64,000 nucleotides of DNA. Source: Deltaproteobacteria bacterium (GTDB lineage: Bacteria; Acidobacteriota; Thermoanaerobaculia; Multivoradales; JAHZIX01). Position 1 is the stretch's first letter, and each line of letters starts with the position of its first letter. The notes under the pieces are model-generated. The model searched no databases and was not told the DNA's origin. It saw nothing but the letters and a program-made list of their open reading frames with translations. The position numbers and the translations under genes are program-made. Where the stretch lies: the NCBI GenBank assembly GCA_022601195.1, contig JAHZIX010000002.1, positions 310,001 to 374,000 of the forward strand. The letters run 5' to 3'. This document shows, piece after piece, positions 46,350 through 56,471 of this stretch.

Positions 46350-47438
46350 ATGGCCACGGTATTTCTCACGGGATTTCCAGGTTTTCTCGGCTCGGAGCTC
46401 TTGCCTCGCATTCTAGAGAGAGCGCCGGGAGCCCAGGCCGTCTGCCTCATTCAATCCAAATTTCGCTCCCTGGCGGAGCAGCGGATGAGCGAGACCATCG
46501 CCGAAAATCCGGACCTCGAAGGGCGCATCGAACTGGTCGAAGGCGACATTACCGCACCGGGATTGGGGCTCGAGACCTTATCGGACCTGGCAGAGGACAC
46601 CATAGAGATCTTCCACCTAGCGGCGGTCTATGACCTCTCCGTCCGACGGGAAGTCGGCATGAAGGTCAACGTGGAGGGCACTCGAAATATGCTCGACTTT
46701 GCCCGCCAATGCCCACGACTTCAACGCTTCCAATATGTCAGCACCTGCTACGTCAGCGGTCGCTACGCCGGCATCTATAGCGAAAGTGATCTGATCAAAG
46801 GGCAGACCTTCAACAACTACTATGAAGAGACCAAGTACCTAGCTGAAGTAGATGTTCAGAACGCCATGGCAGAGGGCTTGCCGGTGACCATTTACCGGCC
46901 TGCCATCGTCGTCGGTGATTCGAAAACCGGAGCCACCCAAAAATACGACGGCCCCTACTACGTCATCCGCTGGCTTCTCAAGCAGCCCTATCTTGCGTTT
47001 ATGCCGATGGTAGGGGACCCGAAAGCCGTGCGGGTTAATTTGGTCCCGCGGGATTTCGTCATCGATGCCATCACCCACCTCAGTGCCTTGAAAGAGTCTG
47101 AGGGCAAGGTCTATCACCTCGCTGACCCGGAGCCTCAAACGGTGGACGAGCTGGTGGAAACGGTGGCCAAGGCGACCCGCCGCACCGTGATACGCCTTCC
47201 TCTCCTGCAGGCCGTAGCCAAAGCCGCCATCGACCATGTACCTGGGGTCTATCGCTTGATGGGAATTCCCGCAGCCAGCATCGACTACTTTGTCCACCCC
47301 ACCCACTACACTTGCTTCAACACCCTGGAAGATTTACAAGGCAGTGGAATCACAGCCCCACCCTTCCCAAAATACGTCAACCGATTGGTGGCCTTCGTCA
47401 AGGGTCACCCGGACGTCAGCTCCAAAGCAATGACTTGA
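46350..47438 (+). CDS. Extended SDR, fatty-acyl/thioester-reductase-like
   Basis: The 362-residue protein starts at ATG 46350 after AAAAGGAGA. The cofactor motif is TGFPGFLG (TGxxGxxG), the strand IEIFHLAAVYDL follows, and the catalytic YEETK (YxxxK) is in place near residue 158. The GFLG form and the KVNVEGTRNMLDFA segment match NAD(P)-dependent reductase domains of fatty acyl-CoA and carboxylic acid reductases. It could reduce an acyl thioester or a hydroxylated intermediate. It is alone on the plus strand and ends five bases before the convergent response-regulator gene. Confidence 0.88.
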   Translation: MATVFLTGFPGFLGSELLPRILERAPGAQAVCLIQSKFRSLAEQRMSETIAENPDLEGRIELVEGDITAPGLGLETLSDLAEDTIEIFHLAAVYDLSVRREVGMKVNVEGTRNMLDFARQCPRLQRFQYVSTCYVSGRYAGIYSESDLIKGQTFNNYYEETKYLAEVDVQNAMAEGLPVTIYRPAIVVGDSKTGATQKYDGPYYVIRWLLKQPYLAFMPMVGDPKAVRVNLVPRDFVIDAITHLSALKESEGKVYHLADPEPQTVDELVETVAKATRRTVIRLPLLQAVAKAAIDHVPGVYRLMGIPAASIDYFVHPTHYTCFNTLEDLQGSGITAPPFPKYVNRLVAFVKGHPDVSSKAMT

Positions 47439-47443
47439 GATAG

Positions 47444-48133
47444 CTAGCTTAGGAATTTGTATCCAACCCGATGAACCGTAATCAGGAAACGGGGCTCGGA
47501 AGGACTGGACTCGATTTTCTTGCGCAACTTCGCTATGTGGGTGTCTACGGTGCGGGTAAATGGAATGGTGTCGTAGCCCCAGACGGAATCCAGTAGCTGC
47601 TCCCGGGTTACCACCTCTCCCCGGTGGCGAAGAAAGAACTCCATTAGTTGAAATTCCCGTGGTGAGAGATCCAGCGGCTGTCCTTCTTTCGTCGCCTCAT
47701 GGCTCTTGAAATCAATGGTGATATCGCCGAAATCAAATCTGGACAGAGAGGCTTCCGGCCCTGATCGGGAACATCGCCGTAAGACCGCTTCGGTTCGTGC
47801 CAAGAGCTCCATGAAACTGAAAGGTTTGGTTACGTAATCATCCGCTCCTAGTCTTAGACCAAGCACCTTGTCGATCTCCTGACCTCTCGCCGTCAACATG
47901 ATGATTGGAGTGGAGACACCCTTTCCTCGAAGGTCTCTGCAAACATCCAGACCTGTCATCTTCGGCAGCATGACATCCAGGAGGATCAGATCCGGCCCCT
48001 CTTCCTGGGCCAAGTTCAGCCCCACTTTGCCATCTCCCGCCGTTAGGACCTGATACCCCTCGTATTCGAATCCATCCCGTAGCGCCACCGTCATGGCTTC
48101 ATCGTCTTCTACGATCAACACCTTCTTGTTCAT
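47444..48133 (-). CDS. OmpR/PhoB-family response regulator
   Basis: The 229-residue protein has a receiver domain (1-120) with phosphoacceptor D53 in LLDVMLPKM and the acidic pair D10-D11, and a winged-helix DNA-binding domain (about 130-228) with [28 protein letters not shown] and [15 protein letters not shown]. The start overlaps the kinase stop by four bases (ATGA), so the two are cotranslated. Direct TGTAA repeats upstream of the kinase gene are a possible autoregulatory site. Confidence 0.97.
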   Translation of the reverse strand: MNKKVLIVEDDEAMTVALRDGFEYEGYQVLTAGDGKVGLNLAQEEGPDLILLDVMLPKMTGLDVCRDLRGKGVSTPIIMLTARGQEIDKVLGLRLGADDYVTKPFSFMELLARTEAVLRRCSRSGPEASLSRFDFGDITIDFKSHEATKEGQPLDLSPREFQLMEFFLRHRGEVVTREQLLDSVWGYDTIPFTRTVDTHIAKLRKKIESSPSEPRFLITVHRVGYKFLS

Positions 48134-49872
48134 GACTTGGCCCCTTGACTCGGGTGATCTCGATAGACGGGAGCATCCTGGCTTTCTATCGGAGGATCTT
48201 CCGATTCTGTTGGAAGGTGAAGCGAGAAAACACTCCCCTTCCCGAGGGTGCTGTCAACTTCTACTTTGCCGCCATGAGCCTGGATGACGTGATTCACGAT
48301 GGAGAGACCCAGCCCGGCTCCCTTGACATCGTGAACCAAGCCGGTTCCTACTCGATGAAACCGTTCGAAGATACGCTTTTGTTCCTGGCGAGAAATGCCG
48401 ATGCCTTCATCCTCGACCTCGAGCACCAGCCAACCTTTTCTCTCGATCAACCGGACCCCGATGCGGCGGCCACCATTGGAATATTTCACAGCGTTATCCA
48501 GGAGGTTACATAGTGCTTGACGAATGGCCCCCGCATCCAGCTGTAGATTCGGAGGAGGGTTCTCCGGCGGATCCCAGTCGATCAGAAACCCACTATGGCG
48601 GAGTCTCACCTCAAAGGTATCTAGCGCTTCGGAAATGATCGTCACCAAATTCGTAGATTCAAATTGGTAGGAACGATGTCCCGACTCGATGCGAGAGAAA
48701 TCTAGAATATTATTGATCAGCTGAGTCAACCGGCGACTCTCGGTCTCGATGTATTCCCCATACTCTCTGACCTTCTCTTCCGTAGAAGCCCGCCCGAGCC
48801 TCAGGAATTCTCCGAAGACCCGAATGGAAGACAGAGGAGTTCGGAGCTCATGGGAAACGTTCGACACAAAATCGTTCTTCATCTCCGAGAGCTTCATTTC
48901 TTTTGCCGTTGTCCTTAAGACCGTCAGAATCCCTCCCAACAAGAGCAAACCCAATATCGTCGAAAGAGTGACATTGAGAGCGAAATTGGCTCGGGCCAGC
49001 TTCTCCGGTCTCGAGAAACTTCCTTCCAGACCGATCCGCCAATCCGCAAAGACAAAGGAGAGGGATCGGTAGATTGCATCGCTGGAAGGTTTTGCGAGAG
49101 GCGGAACTCGCCCTCCGGAAGTGGCGGCTTTCTGTATTGACGACACCGCCTCCCCCTCGGCGTCTCGAACTACCACGGACAAGTTCTTGGTGCTTTCAAG
49201 GGTGGGGATGGCCTGTTGGACCGCCTTGGGAAGAATCTCGCTGGCAAAGTACTCCTGGTCGATCACCGCACCAGCGAGGCCCACCAACTTCTCCGTTTCG
49301 TTGGTGATGGGATTGAGGAGAATCCGGTGACTGGGATCACGAATATCCACTGCCACGGCCGTCGTGTCCACGACGCCTCCCTTTTTCGCCACCATAGACC
49401 ACGGGGCGGCGGCCACATAAATGGCCCTGACTTCTTCGGTGAAACTGGAATCGACCAGAGCTTGAGCTTCCGCATCATAGATCCGCATTCGACCGAATCG
49501 AGGCTCTAGATAACTGATAACAAATAGCCTTCGGAAGCCGCTGGGACTGCGCTTCTTGAAGTACTTGGCCGCCTTTTGGGCATATTCCGGCTCGAAGACC
49601 ACAGCGGGAAGATTGAGCGCTTTCTCCGCTTCCTTTCGGTAGGAGTACTCCACCTCTTTGGTTACGGTGGTCAGATAGTTATTGAAATGCGCCTGCCAAG
49701 CGATGGTGGACTTGCTCTCCAATTCCCCCAGCCATCGGTACTGCAGCACCAAGAGCAGGACCAGAGGGATAAAGGCTGCCAAGAACCCCAACCACAAGCC
49801 GCGCCACCGGCGATGGAATCGCCAGGGCTTTTGTGTGGACTCAGTCGCGGGAGTGGTAGGTGTTTTTCTCAT
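48130..49872 (-). CDS. Sensor histidine kinase
   Basis: The 580-residue kinase begins at ATG 49872 (a TTG at 49890 is possible). The first membrane helix is about residues 24-46, and a periplasmic sensor of about 235 residues follows. The second helix is near 300-325, with no obvious HAMP. The kinase core has H341 in SHELRTPLS, the N box [11 protein letters not shown]1 EDEGIGIS and G2 GAGLGLSIV, so it is complete. The signal is unknown. It forms a two-component system with the response regulator encoded directly after it. Confidence 0.95.
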   Translation of the reverse strand: MRKTPTTPATESTQKPWRFHRRWRGLWLGFLAAFIPLVLLLVLQYRWLGELESKSTIAWQAHFNNYLTTVTKEVEYSYRKEAEKALNLPAVVFEPEYAQKAAKYFKKRSPSGFRRLFVISYLEPRFGRMRIYDAEAQALVDSSFTEEVRAIYVAAAPWSMVAKKGGVVDTTAVAVDIRDPSHRILLNPITNETEKLVGLAGAVIDQEYFASEILPKAVQQAIPTLESTKNLSVVVRDAEGEAVSSIQKAATSGGRVPPLAKPSSDAIYRSLSFVFADWRIGLEGSFSRPEKLARANFALNVTLSTILGLLLLGGILTVLRTTAKEMKLSEMKNDFVSNVSHELRTPLSSIRVFGEFLRLGRASTEEKVREYGEYIETESRRLTQLINNILDFSRIESGHRSYQFESTNLVTIISEALDTFEVRLRHSGFLIDWDPPENPPPNLQLDAGAIRQALCNLLDNAVKYSNGGRRIGVRLIERKGWLVLEVEDEGIGISRQEQKRIFERFHRVGTGLVHDVKGAGLGLSIVNHVIQAHGGKVEVDSTLGKGSVFSLHLPTESEDPPIESQDAPVYRDHPSQGAKS

Positions 49873-49947
49873 GGCTCCAAAAGCGGGCAACTCGACCGAG
49901 AGAGCCCGCGAGAGAAATATAGCTCACCCCCTGCCCTCGCTTCCGCT

Positions 49948-49976
49948 GATTTACAGCTTGGTTACATCTTGCACAA
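49948..49976 (-). promoter_or_regulatory. Direct TGTAA repeats, possible response-regulator box, upstream of kinase gene
   Basis: On the minus strand TGTAA occurs twice with an 11-base period (49966-49962 and 49955-49951), the pattern bound by OmpR/PhoB-type dimers. It falls within a possible promoter TTGTGC-N17-TAAATC, about 75 bases before the kinase start. Confidence 0.35.
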
Positions 49977-50084
49977 GTTATCACCGGCCCGAGAGGACAT
50001 TGACAACTTCGCACCCTAGGCTTGCCCCTGTCGTAGAACGATAACCCTGGGGCGCGACACCCCAAGCACAAGGAGATTTCAACT

Positions 50085-50558
50085 ATGCGCAGATTGCTCT
50101 CTTCAACTGTAGCGGTAACCGTCCTGTTTCTCGCTGGGACCGCCTTTGCTGGCTCTGATCATAAGTGCGACAAAAGCTCCCAAGACTGCCTCGACGCCCT
50201 AGCTACCAAGCTCCAGAGTAAGGGTTGGGCCGGGTTTGAAACCGAGAAAAATGATGATGGCTACTACCAGATCCGTAAGGTCACCGAAAATAGCCCAGCG
50301 GAAGCTGCCGGTTTTCAGAGTGGCGATGTTCTCTTGGCTCTCAACGGAGTCACCTTCTCCAAAGACAACAAAGAAGCCCTCAAGAAAGTGAAAAAGAGCC
50401 TGGGCCCTGGCAAGAAGGTCAAGTACACCGTAGGTCGGGACGGTGGAAAAACCCAGATTGCGGTCAAACTCGCCAAGGTTCCCGAAATTCTCGTGGCTCA
50501 GTGGATCGGCGAGCACATGATCGACCAGCACGCCTACGTTCAGGTGGCTTCCAAGTAG
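50085..50558 (+). CDS. Small exported PDZ-domain protein
   Basis: The 157-residue protein has a signal peptide (hydrophobic 8-21, cleavage after AFA) and one PDZ domain (about 45-125) with GYYQIRKVTENSPAEAAGFQSGDVLLALNGV. The N-terminal CDKSSQDC pair may form a disulfide. There is no protease domain, so it would act as a periplasmic binding or scaffold protein. AAGGAG lies nine bases before the ATG. It is divergent from the two-component genes and could be one of their targets. Confidence 0.85.
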   Translation: MRRLLSSTVAVTVLFLAGTAFAGSDHKCDKSSQDCLDALATKLQSKGWAGFETEKNDDGYYQIRKVTENSPAEAAGFQSGDVLLALNGVTFSKDNKEALKKVKKSLGPGKKVKYTVGRDGGKTQIAVKLAKVPEILVAQWIGEHMIDQHAYVQVASK

Positions 50559-50624
50559 TCCCTCTGGTTAACCGCTCACTGCTGCTGAAACCCTTGCTGC
50601 CTCTTTGGCGCAAGCAGCTGACCG

Positions 50625-50658
50625 CAACGAGATCGGGGAAGGCTCCTCGGTCTCGTTG
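50625..50658. terminator. Long near-perfect hairpin between convergent genes
   Basis: A 15-pair stem (50625-50639 with 50644-50658, two G-U pairs) closes a four-base loop, and ACCG/CTGGT can extend it. It lies 67 bases past the PDZ stop and 71 bases past the DUF3999 stop on the other strand. It could terminate both transcripts, although T-runs are missing. Confidence 0.55.
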
Positions 50659-50729
50659 CTGGTGGGGGACCCGCCCGGAATCAGCCCTGACCTATCTCGG
50701 TGGAAAGTCCGAAAACTCCGACTCAGCCG

Positions 50730-52949
50730 TCAGCCCTCTTCCTTTCGGGCCAAGCGGAATGTCAGGAAAGTCAGTAGCAAGACCGCTGCTCCAAGAGCGC
50801 CCCACAGCAGGATCTGCTGAGCTCCCTTGACCGTTCCCAGCCGCGAATGACTTCGGAAGGACGGGTTCTCCTGGAGGGGGCTCACTACGGCATCGCCGCT
50901 CGCTACCGCCAACACCACATCCCGCACTCGCTCCAGCTCATAGCGCGGCTGCGAGTCCTCAGGATTCCCCAGAAGCAAGGTGTAATTGCCTTCGGGACCG
51001 GCAAAAAAAAGCTCTGCGACTGGAAGCCGAGCGTCTACTGTGGCCAAGTCTAAGGGTGCGTCATCACCATCCACGATAGAGAGCTCCAGGGCGTCCAACC
51101 GAGTCGCCTGGAAAGGCACCACTACCGGTCGCGGATCTCCGATGCGCCGCTCCAGGCGCCCCTTCACCAGAGTTCGCCGCTCCTTTTCATGAACTCCAAC
51201 TAGGGAGAACTCTCGATCGAAGAAGGGCTCCGGAAAACTCAGGGTCACTCGGGTTAGGGTGACATCCTCCGCAGGAAGTCCTATCCGGTACACAGACCTG
51301 CCGTCTTTGGTCTCTGTTTCCAGCAAGGCTAGACTGCGGGTCTCCCGAGCGCCGGCCCGCTCCAGAAGATAGGCCCACTGCTTGTCTTCATCACCCAGAA
51401 TTCGAATATCCGCGAGATCCGGTCGAGCCTCAGCCAAGTCTTCGACACTGAGTAGAAGCCTCACCAGGCCTTCCGGGGAGGGTCTCGCCTGGAACCGGCG
51501 ACGCAGGCGGTAGGGCCGCGCATCCAGGACTGCTCCCGGGCGTTGGGCGAAGGCCAAGATAGGCGCTGGGTCGAAACTGGGATTCGATTCCGCCTCTCCC
51601 AAGCGAGCCTCCTGGAGCTCCCGAGGATCGTAGAGGCGACGGGCCACTTCGGCCCTGTCCCCGGTCACCTCCTGACCCACCGGAGGTAGCAGGGCCGCCA
51701 CGTCGTATTGAGGGCGAAAGGCTCGACCGCCCCCAAAGCGGAGAGTACCGACGACCTCTCCCGAAGCGACCGCCGGCAGGGAGAAGATCAGCGCCGGTTG
51801 CCGCACTTCGGCGAGGAAGCTCAGGTTCTCCAACGGGGGGCTATCTCCGTCGGCGATCACCACTCTCAAGCGATCCCCACGACTCGGAGACAATTCGATC
51901 TCCAGCCCCTCCACCGCTGTCGAGCCCAAGACCCGAAAGCAAGCCTCTTTACCCAAGACCCCATCGGTGCTCCCGGGCCCTTCGTCCCAAACCGCTACTT
52001 GCCGATGGAAAGCCTCTGTCGTGGTCACCAATCGCAGCCGATCCGCGACCAGACCACGAGGTCGCTCTAGCTCGATCACCGTTTGCCCTTCGGTCGTCTT
52101 GCGACCCAGCTCATGGAGCTCCGAAGAGGCCAGCAACCGAGCATCGAAACCCTGACGGCTGAGGAAGCGGATCTTCGGATCGAGATAGGAGCCCTCCTCC
52201 CCTTCCAGGATGACTCGCAAACGATGGATATTCCCGCCGAGAGGAGGAAGGCTCACTCGCCGCTTCTCCCGCAGTGGACTCTGTAAGCGGAACAAAGATG
52301 CCTCCGGGACCAGTACTCGAGGAGTTCCTGCACGGTCGAGGGATTCCACGACCAGTCGACGAACAAAGCTACGTCTCGAAGCTTCGAAGACAAGATCCCA
52401 ACTTCCCACAGCAGGCTTTAGGGAAGGAACTTCGATCTCGTAGACTTCGCGCCAAATAGCCGGAGCTCGATCTCGCCCTGTGACTCCCTCGCTAGCTTCT
52501 TTGGTAGTTCGCCGAGCCACCTCCAAGACGACCGCAGCGACCTCTTCGCGGAGCTCTGCGCGGGTTCCACCGGCATCCACCAGGTAGGGGACCTGTCGTC
52601 CCTGTCCATCGAATACCCGCAGATCCGAGAGGTCCGGTCGGACAGCCCGTACCACTTCGGTAGGCAGAACCAATCGGGTCAAGCCACCGCGCCTGGAATC
52701 AGCATCCGTTGAGCCAGCGCCTATCGAGCCAGCATCCGTCGATTCACCTTCTGCTGAGGCATCGCCTGTTGAAACACCGTCTCCGAGCAGAATCTCAGCC
52801 TGCTGGGGAAACAAAGTCGCAAGCTCCGGCCTGGGAGCCGCCAGAACCATGGGCATCAGCAACGCTGCGCCTATCGTGAAAAGGACCAGCCTAGCCCGGT
52901 CCCAAGGCCAGACAGACCACCGCCGTCCGCTCAGAAGGGTACTTTTCAT
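50730..52949 (-). CDS. DUF3999 family protein
   Basis: The 739-residue exported protein starts at ATG 52949, with AAAGGA seven bases upstream; an ATG at 53003 directly after the previous stop lacks one. It has a signal sequence, an Asp/Ser-rich segment near residues 40-70, several beta-sandwich repeats (each with VRPDLSDLRVFDGQG-like RPDLxDxR motifs), and a C-terminal membrane helix (about 710-732). These match DUF3999, which is usually encoded after DUF2339 as here. The pair is thought to sit in the cell envelope; function unknown. Confidence 0.88.
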   Translation of the reverse strand: MKSTLLSGRRWSVWPWDRARLVLFTIGAALLMPMVLAAPRPELATLFPQQAEILLGDGVSTGDASAEGESTDAGSIGAGSTDADSRRGGLTRLVLPTEVVRAVRPDLSDLRVFDGQGRQVPYLVDAGGTRAELREEVAAVVLEVARRTTKEASEGVTGRDRAPAIWREVYEIEVPSLKPAVGSWDLVFEASRRSFVRRLVVESLDRAGTPRVLVPEASLFRLQSPLREKRRVSLPPLGGNIHRLRVILEGEEGSYLDPKIRFLSRQGFDARLLASSELHELGRKTTEGQTVIELERPRGLVADRLRLVTTTEAFHRQVAVWDEGPGSTDGVLGKEACFRVLGSTAVEGLEIELSPSRGDRLRVVIADGDSPPLENLSFLAEVRQPALIFSLPAVASGEVVGTLRFGGGRAFRPQYDVAALLPPVGQEVTGDRAEVARRLYDPRELQEARLGEAESNPSFDPAPILAFAQRPGAVLDARPYRLRRRFQARPSPEGLVRLLLSVEDLAEARPDLADIRILGDEDKQWAYLLERAGARETRSLALLETETKDGRSVYRIGLPAEDVTLTRVTLSFPEPFFDREFSLVGVHEKERRTLVKGRLERRIGDPRPVVVPFQATRLDALELSIVDGDDAPLDLATVDARLPVAELFFAGPEGNYTLLLGNPEDSQPRYELERVRDVVLAVASGDAVVSPLQENPSFRSHSRLGTVKGAQQILLWGALGAAVLLLTFLTFRLARKEEG

Positions 52950-53003
52950 GTCATGTCCTTTCCGGACGGGGAGATTCTCAACAGGACCAGCTCCGAAAGG
53001 CAT

Positions 53004-56000
53004 CTACGGATCCGGAGGGTCGGAGGGCCGAAATACAAATCGCTGGTAGACCAAGGAAACCAGAATCAAAGAAACTGCCAGGCCTACGAGGGATGCCACC
53101 CGGTAGAGATCTTGCAGCTCCCCCAAGTCGTAGAGGAACACCTTGCCGATGGTCAGCACCAGGAAGGCCAGGCTGATCCAACGCAACGAGACTCGATTTT
53201 TCGCAATGCCGAACCCCAGCAGCACCACCGCATAAATCGCCCAGGCCAGGGAAGTGGTCAGGTCCCGAGCGGAGCTCCGCTCGAGGCTCCAGGTCAGTCG
53301 ACTTCCCTCCGCAAAGAAATCAAGGATCGAGAGATTGATCCACGCGAAGATCACCAGAATGGCCGCCACTCCACAGGCGGCTGCTCCAAGAGGTTTTCCG
53401 GAGCGATACAAACCCTGCTCCCTGGGCACCAAGCGCTGGAGCTCCAAACGCTGGAGCATGTAGGCTCCGCCGAGCAAGCATGCCGCTGGAATCAAGTAAG
53501 TGTAGGTGAGCCAATTGAATACAGGTACCCCGGAAGCCGAGTGATAGCCCAAGACCTGGGGGTTGACCACCAAGCGTGCCGTCACCGCGGCAAACAGAGC
53601 CAGAGCGAAATACTTCAAACCCGCATGATCCAGTCGGCGCCATAGCCAAAGGAGGGCGAGTCCCTCCAGGGCCCAACCCACGGTGATCCACTCCTTGTCC
53701 AGTTGAAGAGGAATCGCCAGGCTGATGAAGCCGAGGGTTACAGCGGCAAACCACACCAGACTACTCTTGCGTAGAGGCTCATCCTGCTTCCACAAGCTTC
53801 TGGATCGGTAGGCAGAAGCCAGTGACAACGCTGCCAAGGCCAGGGGCAGGACGCCGATAAAAGTCGCACCGAAAACCGCCTTGAAGAGTTCCTTCATGGG
53901 AAAAAACCAAGCGGGACCAGCCAAGGCGGCGGCGTACCAAGCCCCCCTCTTGTCGTGAAAAGCGCGACCGGCGAAGGAAGGCCAGAAAGTGAGTAGGACC
54001 ACGGCAAAGAACTGCAAAGCCAGAGCCTGGCTCGAAGAGGTCAATGCCAACCACTTCCCCGACTGGCTGTAAGCCCACAACAGATGACTGAGAGCCAAAA
54101 GTGCTACGGCCCCAGCGAAGAGAAGACCAGAGCGCAATCTCGTTGCCACGAGTACCACCAGTATCGCTAGGACGATGGAAAACCCGTGGTAGATCCAAGC
54201 CGTTCGCAGCACCGCGTGGCTGCACACAATCAGACCCATCAGTGCCAGGAGAGGAAACAACGCAGCTGCGCGCTCCGCCCACACCCCACCGGGTGCGGAC
54301 CGGCGGATGAAGGTCAACCCCTGAAAGGCCAGCGCTGTCAACACAATGACTGCTGCCAAAGCCGTCACAGAGCCTGCGTAGCTGCCAGGATGCTCCCTCA
54401 GACTGATCAAGAGACAAAAAACGCCAGACCCGGCTCCCGCTGCCGCTAATCCATGAACGGCTTCGAACCCGGAAGCAAAGGACTGCCGAACCAGCAGCGC
54501 TGCGAGCAGTGCCCAGCCTGCGATCCACGGCCAAACCAGGCTAGACGTCGGCCTCCCTTCGAAGGCAAATACCGGCGCAATCAGCACCATGAGCATCCCG
54601 GCAGCAGCCACCACGGCGGCTAAGCAAGCGGCTCGGCGTAGCACCTCTAACTGGTCTCGACGACGCAGGTCGAGCTCGACGAATATATGGAAAGAGAAGG
54701 CCAGGACGACCACCACAGCCGCCACCAACCATTCCTGTCCCTGCCCCCACTCTGGCTCCCGAAGCCAGGCGAAGAGGGACCCGACTGCAGCAGCAGCAGC
54801 GGCGGAGCCAAACCACATCTGACGATGGACCCGGCCGAGCCATTGGGCGGCCAGGCAGAGCAGAAGAAGAAGCCCAGCCAGAGGCACGAGGCGGTGGGTC
54901 AGCGCCGCCATGCTGGAGACATAGACCGTCATGGTGAAGGCGAGAAAAACCCCCGCTGCTGGGGCAAGCCAGGGAAGGCCACCACCAAAGCTGCTCACCG
55001 CGCCATGAGCGCCTTCCTCTTCCCCTTCCGCCTTCTTCCACCCAGATCCCAAGGCGTAGAGCAAAGCAAAGACTCCCAGGACCACCAAGGCGATGAGAGC
55101 TTCGTCCTCCTCCATGAAGAAGAAGATCCAGCTGACCTGATACAAAGTTGTTACCGCCAAGGTGAGGAGGGCGAGGAGACGCCAGCGGCGCTTCCTGGAC
55201 AGAATCAGCAACCCGCCATTGAGCAATAGCAGGTATGTGAATAGCCCGATGGGGTTCTCCGTCATCGAGGTCAAAAGTGCCGGGGTTGCAAAACCGCCGA
55301 TCAGGCCTAGCACCGCAACCACCAGCGTCTTGTATCGCCACGAAAGCAGACCGCAGACCACCGTCACCAAGATCATCAACAGATAGGCAATAGGCACCCC
55401 AATGAGCTCGTAGAGACCTCGAGCCGCCCACACCGCCGCGTAGAGAATGACCACTGCGGCCCCCGCCAGAGCGTTGGCCGTGCTGACGTAACCACGAGCG
55501 CGAAGGGCCTGGCTTCCCACCAAGGCAGCTAGACCGACCAGGACCGCCAGGGCTACCCGCACCACCGGCGGAATCCACCCGGCTTCGATGGAGTGCTTCA
55601 AAAACAGCACGGCGGCTAAGGCGAGCACGATGCCACCGAGCACCGCAGCGCCCCGTAGACCGATCCAACGCTCCCAATCGATCCCTGGCCCACTCTGCTT
55701 CGGTCCTGCGCTGTCTAAATCCAAAGAACCTTCTGAAGCTGCCAAGGGAGGGGGAAGGGGAGCTGCGGGCAGGGATGTACCTGACGGTGGGTTGACAGGC
55801 AGAGCTGGCTTTGGCACCGAATCCTGACCACGAGCTGACGAGTCGACCGCGTCTACCGCGGAGCCCGGTTGTTCTGGTGCTGGCTCGCGAGAATCCGGGA
55901 GGGAAGCCGATGCTGCCGCGAGCGTTTCGTCCCCGGTGGGCCCCGGGTCTTCTGAGGCACTCTCCAAGGACCGTTCCTGAGGCGGTTCCTGGCGAGAATC

Positions 56001-56291
56001 GGCGATCGCGATAGGCGCAGCCGAGGCAGTCTCCTCCGATGCTGTTGCGCGATCAACTGGAGCTTGGGGAACGCTTGGAGTGGCGGTGGCGGTGCCAGTA
56101 CCAGCAGCAACTTGCTCTTCGAGCCGAGCGATGCGCTTCAGGGCCAGGTCGAGGCGCTGATCAGCTCCCTCCAGGGCCTCCAGTCGGCGACGGTTTTTCC
56201 GACTGGCTCGCCAGCCGAACAAACCGAACACCGGCGCGATGACCAGGAAGGCCAGGATGGCCAGAACGAAGAGTGCGAAGAGCGGTTCCAT
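53004..56291 (-). CDS. DUF2339 family polytopic membrane protein
   Basis: The 1095-residue protein has an N-terminal helix (about 4-26), a coiled-coil-like segment with LDLALKRIARLEEQ (about 45-62), a Pro/Ala/Ser-rich linker to 205, then more than twenty hydrophobic helices to the end. WERWIGLRGAAVLGGI near residue 205 is the typical DUF2339 opening. It is paired with DUF3999. Its role is not known; a part in envelope or polysaccharide traffic is only a guess. The start region carries a perfect 13-base duplication that doubles the AGGAA ribosome-binding sequence. Confidence 0.9.
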   Translation of the reverse strand: MEPLFALFVLAILAFLVIAPVFGLFGWRASRKNRRRLEALEGADQRLDLALKRIARLEEQVAAGTGTATATPSVPQAPVDRATASEETASAAPIAIADSRQEPPQERSLESASEDPGPTGDETLAAASASLPDSREPAPEQPGSAVDAVDSSARGQDSVPKPALPVNPPSGTSLPAAPLPPPLAASEGSLDLDSAGPKQSGPGIDWERWIGLRGAAVLGGIVLALAAVLFLKHSIEAGWIPPVVRVALAVLVGLAALVGSQALRARGYVSTANALAGAAVVILYAAVWAARGLYELIGVPIAYLLMILVTVVCGLLSWRYKTLVVAVLGLIGGFATPALLTSMTENPIGLFTYLLLLNGGLLILSRKRRWRLLALLTLAVTTLYQVSWIFFFMEEDEALIALVVLGVFALLYALGSGWKKAEGEEEGAHGAVSSFGGGLPWLAPAAGVFLAFTMTVYVSSMAALTHRLVPLAGLLLLLCLAAQWLGRVHRQMWFGSAAAAAAVGSLFAWLREPEWGQGQEWLVAAVVVVLAFSFHIFVELDLRRRDQLEVLRRAACLAAVVAAAGMLMVLIAPVFAFEGRPTSSLVWPWIAGWALLAALLVRQSFASGFEAVHGLAAAGAGSGVFCLLISLREHPGSYAGSVTALAAVIVLTALAFQGLTFIRRSAPGGVWAERAAALFPLLALMGLIVCSHAVLRTAWIYHGFSIVLAILVVLVATRLRSGLLFAGAVALLALSHLLWAYSQSGKWLALTSSSQALALQFFAVVLLTFWPSFAGRAFHDKRGAWYAAALAGPAWFFPMKELFKAVFGATFIGVLPLALAALSLASAYRSRSLWKQDEPLRKSSLVWFAAVTLGFISLAIPLQLDKEWITVGWALEGLALLWLWRRLDHAGLKYFALALFAAVTARLVVNPQVLGYHSASGVPVFNWLTYTYLIPAACLLGGAYMLQRLELQRLVPREQGLYRSGKPLGAAACGVAAILVIFAWINLSILDFFAEGSRLTWSLERSSARDLTTSLAWAIYAVVLLGFGIAKNRVSLRWISLAFLVLTIGKVFLYDLGELQDLYRVASLVGLAVSLILVSLVYQRFVFRPSDPPDP

Positions 56292-56293
56292 CT

Positions 56294-56319
56294 TTCCTGA
56301 GGGCTATTCCTGAGGGCTA
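56294..56319 (-). repeat. Perfect 13-bp tandem duplication at the DUF2339 ribosome binding site
   Basis: TTCCTGAGGGCTA occurs twice head-to-tail at 56294-56306 and 56307-56319. On the coding strand each copy contains CAGGAA, so the gene has two candidate Shine-Dalgarno sequences. Copy number could slip and tune translation. Confidence 0.8.
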
Positions 56320-56355
56320 TTTATTGGAGTAATTGTTGAGACGATAGCACGCCAC

Positions 56356-56383
56356 GGCAGCCCGTCTTGAAGCGGGGGCTGCC
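56356..56383 (-). promoter_or_regulatory. Hairpin in the DUF2339/radical SAM divergent region
   Basis: GGCAGCCC (56356-56363) pairs with GGGCTGCC (56376-56383) around a 12-base centre, in the likely 5' leader of the DUF2339 mRNA. It may be a leader structure or operator. Confidence 0.4.
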
Positions 56384-56471
56384 TACCCCGAGCTTCACCT
56401 AAGAGGCGACGCTGGGTCAGCGGTGGAAAGGACGCGACTCGCTCCCTCGAGAGGATAGAATTCATGCAGCT

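Noticed and set aside
49991..50040. TTGACA upstream of the PDZ gene as a promoter
   Set aside because: No acceptable -10 box lies 16-18 bases downstream.
53004..56291. Long overlapping ORFs antisense and in other frames of the DUF2339 gene (e.g. 54541-55677)
   Set aside because: They are high-GC shadows: Arg/Gly/Ser-rich with no domain, while the DUF2339 frame has a regular membrane pattern along its whole length.
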